Positions 57,533 through 64,000 of a stretch of 64,000 nt of DNA are shown here, in pieces (the first letter of the stretch is position 1; each line of letters begins with the position of its first letter). The notes under the pieces were generated by a model. The model saw only the letters and a program-made list of their open reading frames with translations, ran no database searches and was not told where the DNA came from. The stretch is from positions 65,945,001-66,009,000 of the forward strand of contig JARDYH010000002.1 of assembly GCA_029215795.1 (NCBI GenBank). Direction: 5' to 3'. Source of the stretch: Anniella stebbinsi. Its lineage: Eukaryota > Chordata > Lepidosauria > Squamata > Anniellidae. Both the position numbers and the translations under genes were made by a program.

Positions 57533-57640
57533 TTCACACTATGGGCTCTGCGCCTGCGCAGAGCTTCCGCGCAGGCGCAGAGCCCATAGTGTGTGAATGC
57601 ACAGATGACCACTCAAAGAACTAAAGTTACAGGTAAGCAA
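57533..57640. promoter_or_regulatory. Perfect hairpin with two NRF1-type motifs and nearby splice donor
   Basis: Arms 57533-57559 and 57569-57597 are reverse complements apart from a two-base slip; the loop is AGAGCTTCC. Each arm holds GCGCCTGCGC or its inverse GCGCAGGCGC, the palindromic NRF1 consensus. A good 5' splice-site match, ACAGGTAAGC, lies at 57630-57638. The element looks transposon-derived. Its activity is unknown. Confidence 0.6.
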
Positions 57641-59067
57641 CCTGCATTTATTACAGAAGGTGACAAGCTTTGTTGCCAGATCCCTGGCTCCCCTGTAAAC
57701 TCCATCTTCTCCCCTCATCCTTGCCTTAAAGGGAGTGTTTTCCAGTCTGCCTTTTCTCCTACCCCATCTGCCCATTTTAACTCCTATTCTGAATAGTGTG
57801 AGAATTTTCTAGGTGTTATACACTGGCACACTCACCAGTTCCGGACATCAAAATTTCCATTTCACCATGTTTGCTAAACAGTGGGAAAGTTTCTAAAGAG
57901 TTTAAGCTTGAATGGTTTAAGAATTGTAACTCTGGTTTAAGAAACAAAAGAAGGTCAGCTCAATTAGGAGTTTGGCAAGACTGTGACTTCAGTTTCTGTC
58001 TGGTATATTCATCCTGGCACGTTGGCGAGCAGTTTGCAGGCATTGATGAGCAAATACGGTTAGTAGCGCATTGATAACCAGTACAAATAGATTGTCCTCA
58101 TCACTACGTAGACAAAGCAGTCATGAAATCTGTGCAATGTTTTAAGCGCTAGTGGCATGATATAATGAAGTTGTATTCCATTAAGCACTTGTATACAGGG
58201 GAACAAAATGTCATCACCTGAGTGTAGCTGCAATTCAGTAATACAACCTCATCTGTTCCATCAACTAGTTTTGCTCTGATCAATAAGCAGTTTTCTGTGG
58301 CCTTTCACTACTGTCAGGTATCATTGAGTGATGTAAATACACATCAGAAACTAGAAACTTGACAGCTCACCCAGACTAAGGAGGAAAAGAAGAGGGGGGG
58401 CAAGGCCAGTGGAATTGACAGAGATGACAGCTGACATCTGCTGTGTATAAATTATTTGGTTTTGTTGCACACAGAACTTCTTTCCTATTATCTGTGAACG
58501 TTACCATTGCCCAAGTAAAGCTCAAACACTGGGTACTGTTTTTGCGGAATAGATCTCCTTTTAAAAAAAAATACTTAAACTTTTAAAAATAAGTACATAT
58601 TTTTTTTGGGGGGGGGAAATCAGTAATATGATGGTAACCTTGTCTCAGTAATTATTTTGAATCAACAAAACAATTGAGATTTTCAATAGGAGCATCTACT
58701 ATAAATTTTATCTGATAAATTCATAGATTATTACTCATGATTTGAACTGAATCTGCTTGTACATTATGAAAACAGATGACTTATAATCCACCAAGAACTG
58801 TTTTATATGTTTACTTTTTACTTTGTACGTGCATTGTGCAAGCCCTCTTAAAACAACGATGGTGCATCAGTAGAGCTTGATGCATTTAGCCTAGTATGAA
58901 AACAAGAGGCATAAAGTTCTCTGAATGACTGTCAAATAATGGCCTTTTTAAAAATAAAATAAAATGGAGAAGTATGTTATACTTCTGTAGCAATAAGGCC
59001 TGCTGCAGGTATAATGTTTCCTTATCACTTAATCATGTATTTTCTCCTCTTGCACACATTTTGCCCA

Positions 59068-59190
59068 TGCTTCCTTTTTCAGAACTTACCATGGTGTAAC
59101 ATTATGCCTGCATATCACAAATGCGAGCCATGGTTAGCTTTAAGCTGAAAGTGTGGTTTGAAGCTACGCTGTGGCTAACACTGAAAAAGG
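59068..59190. repeat. Weak foldback repeat
   Basis: CTTTTTCAGAACTTACCATG at the left and GTGGCTAACACTGAAAAAGG at the right are inverse, with CCATGGTTAG inside. Probably an eroded MITE. Confidence 0.4.
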
Positions 59191-60041
59191 AAGGGAGGGA
59201 ATATGGGACCTGAAGGGCTCTCCAAGTTGCTTAATTGTGCTTAAGAAACTAAGAATTTTTACATCTGCACTACACCTCAATTCCCAAGCATACACCTCAA
59301 TTCCCAAGCACACATCTCTATGTAAAACAGAATATATGTTTAATTTGAAGAACTTTTATGATGATTGTTCTTCTAATATTACAACTTTTTTATCATTATA
59401 AACCCTGGAGCTGTGCTACTGGAATGCCATTTGCTTGCTGATATTTAGAAAAGTAAAATGAATACTTAAAATATTTTCTGCGCAGTTAACCATATGGATC
59501 AATACACTGTGCCCACAGGCCATTCTGTCATGCTTTTACAAAGCACTGCAGAATTTGCTATTAAATAATTAACCTTGTTATAAAATGAATGAGTGGAGTT
59601 TTTAAACATTTTTAATGATATTTTACATCCAGTTTATGTCATGAACATCCCAAGCAGAGAAAAATATGGCAGAGGACATGGAGATCTGCACTTGCTTTCC
59701 TGCCTCCACCACCTCACCCTTCCCTTGTAAACTGGGGACGGAGTATGTAACATTTCTCTAGTTAAAACCCAGCCTGGTGAAATGTTTGCTCTTTCAATGA
59801 GCTTGCAGCCTTCAGGTACCGCTGATGTTCCAGGGATTCTGGTATGCTTGTTCTCAGCTCTTCCATTGTTGGATGGCTCTTCAGGCTGTTGAAAGAAGTT
59901 ATTTGGTTTTTCTTTGTATTTATTACATATTTTCAGCATTTATACCCCATCTTTCTAGTAGCACAGTATACAATCAAAATAAGAACAATGCCAAAACATT
60001 GTCAAAACAAAAATATAATTAAAACCAACAACAGTCTCTAA

Positions 60042-60511
60042 GTTCTTTTCTACGCCTATGGGGGTAGAGGGAGGGAGGGGCGATGATCCCGGACGTACCT
60101 GCTTCCGGAATCATCACTCCAGATCCTCACGGAAAGCACGACGTCCCTGGAGGAAGGAGGGACGTCGTGCCCTCCATTTTGGTGTTTTGGTTTTTTTAAA
60201 AGCACAGAGAATGTTGCATGGTGGAATAGGTAAGGGGAACCCCCCATGCCCCCCACCCCCCACCATCCTGGGGATGGAGGAATTGCTGTAACACCCCCAT
60301 GACATGGAGCCACCCCGCACGGCTCTTTTCCCATTTCATGACCTGGGATGGCGGAAACATTGGGATATGTGCAATTACCACTGTCCCAGGCTTTTCCCAG
60401 GGTTGTCCCTGGGTTGTCCCCGGTTCCTCCCGGGATGCCTTGTGCGTCATTTGGACGCACAGGGATGACCCAGGGATGACCCAGGGAAAAATCTGTGGTG
60501 TAGAAAGGGCC
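60042..60511. mobile_element. Harbinger-like MITE, 470 bp, TAA target duplication
   Basis: The left end GTTCTTTTCTACGCC and the right end in reverse complement, GGCCCTTTCTACACC, form 15-base ends with four differences. TAA flanks both sides (60039-60041 and 60512-60514), as expected of PIF/Harbinger insertions. The body is GC- and CpG-rich (GACGTCGTGC, CCCGGGATGC) with inner palindromes (CACGACGTCC...GGACGTCGTG). Open frames on both strands are shadows. Confidence 0.7.
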
Positions 60512-60566
60512 TAAAAAGGGCTAAAAGGTAAAAAAGGGAGTAGTGACAGAAAACAATCTAAGGATA

Positions 60567-60640
60567 TTCATAGAATAGTAGACCTGGAAGGGGCCTATAA
60601 GGCCATTGAGTCCAACCATCTGCTCAATGCAGGAATCCAC
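60567..60640 (+). repeat. CR1-type 3' end fragment
   Basis: AGACCTGGAAGGGGCCTATA, AGGCCATTGAGTCCAACC, CTGCTCAATGCAGGAATCCA form the start of a typical reptile CR1 3'-side segment. Confidence 0.6.
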
Positions 60641-60649
60641 CTTAAAGTA

Positions 60650-61345
60650 TATTCTTCTACAAAGGCTTACTGAAGAACAGTCTTAAGCACCTGTTTAAAG
60701 ATGAGCAGTGAAGGAGGCAGGCAGATGCCCTTTGGGAGGTTCTTCCAGAGATTGGCCATTATAGCTGAAAAGGCCTTATCTTGGCCGAAGTCAGACATGT
60801 TTCTTTTCTCTGTCTGTCTCTTTTGAAATAATCCTCCTGCAAAGCTACACATGGGAAGCATTACATTGTAATGGGCTGTCCATGCGGATCTTTCAGCTAT
60901 GATCTGATAGATAATGCAGGAAGCTGCATGTGGTAGGAAAATTAAAGATATGAAGGACTAATTAGGAACACCCCAGCCTCTCACCTCTCATGTTTTTTCT
61001 TACCTGCCATATTCTTTCTCACTTTCCATCTTTCTGAAGTCAGAAGACCCAAAACAGGGCCTCCAATGAGGAACGAAATTGTTGGGTAGGCTCATATGGA
61101 GCAAGTTGATTCTTCTGATCTTCTGGTCCCAGGCAGTTCAGGTCTTTAAAGGTCAAAACAGCATCATGCTTTGAGCCTGGAAGCAAATTGGCAAGCTGGT
61201 GCAGGATCAGTGTAATATAATCTGGCTCCAGTTAAAACTCCGGCAGCTGCATTTTGAACCAATTAAAGTTTCCAGGCAGTTTTAAAAGAAAGTCCAGATA
61301 CAGTCCATTATACTAGTCTTAGTCTGAAGGTGACTAGAGCCTGAA
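60650..61345 (-). mobile_element. L2-like LINE 3' untranslated region (minus)
   Basis: TTTGGGAGGTTCTTCCAGAG, CCAGGCAGTTCAGGTCTTTA, CTCCGGCAGCTGCATTTTGA, AAAGTCCAGATACAGTCCAT, TAGTCTGAAGGTGACTAGAG. The words and order match reptile L2 3' regions. No frame is intact. Confidence 0.6.
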
Positions 61346-61832
61346 TGATGGAGGCCAGGCCTGGTTTCTAAAAAAATTTTTAAAAAAGGAGAAGAAAGAA
61401 GGTACAGTTGCTGTATAATGCAATTTCATAGAAACCAGTCTTGGGCACATTACCTGGCCAAACAGAAATATAGATGGATCAAGTGTAACCTTGTCCAGAA
61501 CAGGTTGTACATGCATTCTATGTTCACTGGAACCTCCAACCACCAGTCTATCTTGTCTGGATTTAGCTTTAGTTTGCTGGCATTCATTCATTCAAAAACC
61601 ACTACCAGATACCCACTCAGAACTTATACAGCCTCCCCAGGGTTGGAAGATAGAAGTGAAGGAGAAAACTGATTTTGCTCCTCATGTTGATGTGACTCAA
61701 GCCCCTCCTATCCAGAGAACTGGTATCATGTAGATTTGCATGTGGGACAAGGTCAACACCTGTGGTGCCCTATATGCGAAAGGCCACAGGGCAGAGTAGG
61801 AAGCAATGCGAAATGACATTGTGTTCTCAAAG

Positions 61833-62470
61833 GTGCCAATGAAAAATATTTTATTAATGAACCCAATATGTTTTGGAAGAGCTCATTTGTCAGGGGCAAT
61901 CTGTCAAACCTGAATTCTAAAAACAGGCTATGTTAGGTTTCAAAAATTGCGGCTCTGGTGTAAGAGAGATAATCAGAAAAAAAAGGGAGAAACAAGTTCA
62001 GGATGCAAAAGATGTTTTATTTCAAAGCCCGATGCGTTAAGGCCTGAATTTCTTCAAAGGCGAAAATGTCTGCAGCAATACTTCTGGCAAAATAATTGCC
62101 TCCTATGATAATCAGTGGTGACTGATTATCATTGCCACTGATTGTCATAGGAGGCAATTGTCTTGCCAGAAGTATTGCTACAGACATCTTCTAACAACCC
62201 CCTGAGGAAGGCCTTTGAAAAAATTCAGGCCAAAACACGTCGGGCTTTGGAATAAAACATATTTTACATCCTGAGAACTTGTTTTGCCCCTTTTTTTCTG
62301 ACCTGACTTGGATGCTCTCCTCCTTTTGGTTTTTCGTAAGAACGATAGCCACCATCTTTGAAGCTGGCTTAGCGTATTCCTAGAATTTGTCTTTTAAAGG
62401 TTTTCTCAGACGAGCTTGAATTTCAAAATGCATTGGGTTCATTTATAAAATATTTTTCATTGGTAGCTTT
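61833..62470. mobile_element. Nested inverted array of two Penelope-like terminal repeat families
   Basis: The inner palindrome has arms 61973-62118 and 62135-62304. Each arm carries the same unit: CCCCCTGAGGAAGGCC, GGCCAAAACACGTCGGGC, AATAAAACATATTTTACATC, CCTGAGAACTTG. The outer pair (61833-61905 and 62395-62468) is a second unit with CATTGGGTTCAT and AAAATATTTTTCATTGG, also inverted. A CTGANGA box, short GGCC pairing stem and AAAC give a hammerhead-like core, but with one extra A and, in this copy, AAAA in place of GAAA. The family name is inferred. Confidence 0.55.
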
Positions 62471-62509
62471 GAAAAACTTTTATCTTTTCTCATTCTGGAC
62501 TGTTTTGGT

Positions 62510-62790
62510 GCTTCCTCACATGGCAGAGTAGCTATCTCCTAGCACCACCTCCTGGGACTTACTCACCATGAAGCACCTGACCCATAAGGAGACAATGTGT
62601 GATGGTATCAAAAGCCATTGTGAAAGGTCCTGAAAAATCATCATGGTCCCCTTCCCTTTGTCCATCTCCTGGCGTAGGTCATCCTTTAGGGTGACCAAGG
62701 AAGTTTCAGGCCTGAAACTAGATTAGAAGGGATCTAAATAAACAGTTTCATCCAAGAATACCTGGAACTAGTTTACCACTATTCATACAT
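62510..62790 (-). mobile_element. L2-like LINE reverse transcriptase fragment (minus)
   Basis: The minus strand reads VTLKDDLRQEMDKGKGTMMI, then a region ending KSQEVVLGDSYSAM. This matches the L2 order (VTLxDDLRxELDRG...LLDLSAAFDTVDH...QxVVLGDSxS) with the catalytic-side block decayed. Confidence 0.75.
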
Positions 62791-62799
62791 TGGGGTTCC

Positions 62800-63230
62800 C
62801 ATCAGCCTCTTAACTCAGAGACTGATGGGCATCCTATGCAGAGAGGGAAGGATGTGGAGGAGATCTTCACCTCTGCACTCCTACAGCTCTGAATTTTCGC
62901 CTATTTAACTGGGACTGTGCGAAAGGGGAGGGAAGAAGACTGGGGTGTCCAGAGAATTCTTCAGAAGCCAGCTGCCCCAGCCTCCTCCCCTTCCTGCCTA
63001 CAAAACAGTCTTCTTTCCCTTCTGTACAAGTTTGCATTTGCAAGCTCATAGAGGCAGCCAGTGTGGTTCTCTCTCTGCCAGCTGCGAGGGGGCAGGGGAG
63101 GGAGCAGTGAACTCCAGTCCACAGTTCCAAGGTCATAGCGTTGTCTACCACCTCAACACTGGAAATCCAACCAAACCTATGCCCCCACCCCCGGACTCTG
63201 TTTAGGGGCTGTAGGTTTTCTATACCCAAG
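62800..63230 (-). repeat. Interspersed repeat shared with 56175-56600
   Basis: Contains AGAGGCAGCCAGTGTGGTTC, GGGGAGGGAGCAGTGAACTC and GTTCCAAGGTCATAGCG, and ends CTGTTTAGGGGCTGTAGG. Same block order as the other copy. The longer open frame on the minus strand (63229-62867) is not preserved in the other copy and is not called a gene. Confidence 0.6.
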
Positions 63231-64000
63231 TATTGAATATTATATGTATTCAGTATTAGGGAAATAAGTGATGGGACTCAATTAGATATTAAACATTTGA
63301 ACAAATCTAGAAACAAATTAGGATTTAACAAACTTTCAAGGTTAGAGTTTTATAAAGGTCTTTGGTATTGTATACCTTCATTTAGAGGGTTTTCTAAATC
63401 GCTCAGCTGGTCATCTTTCTAATGAGAAGGGAAAGGAAAGTATGCAAGTTTCAAGGGCTTTTGTCAGAACCCTCTAAGAAACAAGAACCTAATGCCAAAG
63501 AGTCTCTGTTTCTGTGAAACAATGTGAGATATGTCAGTATTGTTAACTGTCCACACTCCTCAACAGTTTTAGGGCAATGTAGAAATGTAGAGATTGGGTG
63601 TTATAGACAGTTACTCTTCCATAGGGATGTATAAGAATTCCATTTGGGAGTGAAATTTTGACAGATTTTACTGCTTCGGCCCTGATGGGTTACATTTCGT
63701 TCCTCCCACTGGTGTTGACTCAGTCTGTAGCGACCCAATGCGTGGATTTGGGTGTTGTTGTTTTTTAATGGCAGCAATTTGCACATATGTGATGGGCGGG
63801 TGGGGGGGTGGCAATTTTAAAAAGGAGGGTCTTGCACAAATCCACCTGCCTGTTATGTAGCTCTGCAGAGGCATATTTCCCTCCTGCAAATGTCCTTGTC
63901 AGTTTCACCCTCTCCATATCCTACTTTATTTAGCTAAACAAAGTGGTGTAGGGAGTGGCTGAAATTGACAAGGATATTTACAAGATGGAAATAGGGGTCT

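Larger units (their letters stand above)
33650..64000 (+). other. SNX24: SNX24 intron 1 (continues beyond window)
   Basis: More than 30 kb with no second SNX24 exon that I could recognise; exon 2 should encode a VFKIEVLMNG-like segment. Stretches 33650-35060, 38000-39080, 42100-42830, 43140-43950, 47720-49130, 49420-51110, 54000-55700, 57650-59060 and 63230-64000 show no recognised gene. The rest is mainly transposon remains, listed separately. The last 770 bases are unique or unrecognised. Confidence 0.75.

Noticed and set aside
60056..60460. 134-codon minus-strand open frame
   Set aside because: It lies wholly inside the CpG-rich Harbinger-like MITE, and other frames across it are open too.
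62867..63229. 120-codon minus-strand open frame as a gene
   Set aside because: It lies in an interspersed repeat. The other copy at 56175-56600 does not keep the frame.
33650..64000. SNX24 exon 2 within the window
   Set aside because: I looked for a splice acceptor followed by a VFKIEVLMNG-like reading and did not find one, though manual scanning could miss it.

Overview
This is a vertebrate nuclear locus, most likely from a squamate reptile (lizard or snake). The assignment is inferred. The gene structures are amniote-like, and the background carries fragments of CR1 and L2 LINEs, CORE/MIR-type and other tRNA-derived SINEs, several palindromic MITE families, and terminal repeats resembling those of Penelope-like elements. 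No species can be named. Nearly all short open frames here are chance frames or decayed transposon fragments.

The window holds two sorting-nexin genes in the same head-to-tail orientation (+ strand). SNX2 fills positions 1 to about 29,500. All 15 coding exons were placed by hand, with consistent reading frame across every junction. Only about the first 11 coding bases (the codons before the first visible Arg) lie upstream of the window. If that missing start matches the usual one, the protein is 519 residues: an acidic N-terminus with DLF motifs, a PX domain (about 140-269), an amphipathic helix, and a BAR domain (about 300-519). The stop codon is at 29087-29089 and two AATAAA signals follow. 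One intron, after exon 13, starts with GC rather than GT.

After about 3.5 kb of intergenic DNA, a CpG island (about 33,050-33,589) leads into exon 1 of SNX24 (33590-33649), which encodes the 20-residue start of a PX-only sorting nexin. The remaining 30 kb is SNX24 intron 1. I found no further SNX24 exon in it.

The two genes belong to the same phosphoinositide-binding endosomal trafficking family. SNX2 is a membrane-bending SNX-BAR subunit of the retromer-linked sorting machinery. SNX24 is a small PX protein.

The most interesting non-genic material is structural. There is a nested inverted-repeat array with hammerhead-ribozyme-like cores (61.8-62.5 kb, with relatives at 14.3 kb and 40.0 kb). 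A near-perfect hairpin with about 145-base arms lies at 35.06-35.36 kb. A hairpin with two NRF1-type motifs at 57.5 kb is followed by a consensus splice donor. Two Harbinger-like MITEs have recognisable target duplications, one of them inserted inside an older MITE. A 24-base exact copy of SNX2 exon 5 lies in the same frame about 1 kb downstream. No prokaryote-type system, CRISPR array or new multi-gene system was seen.
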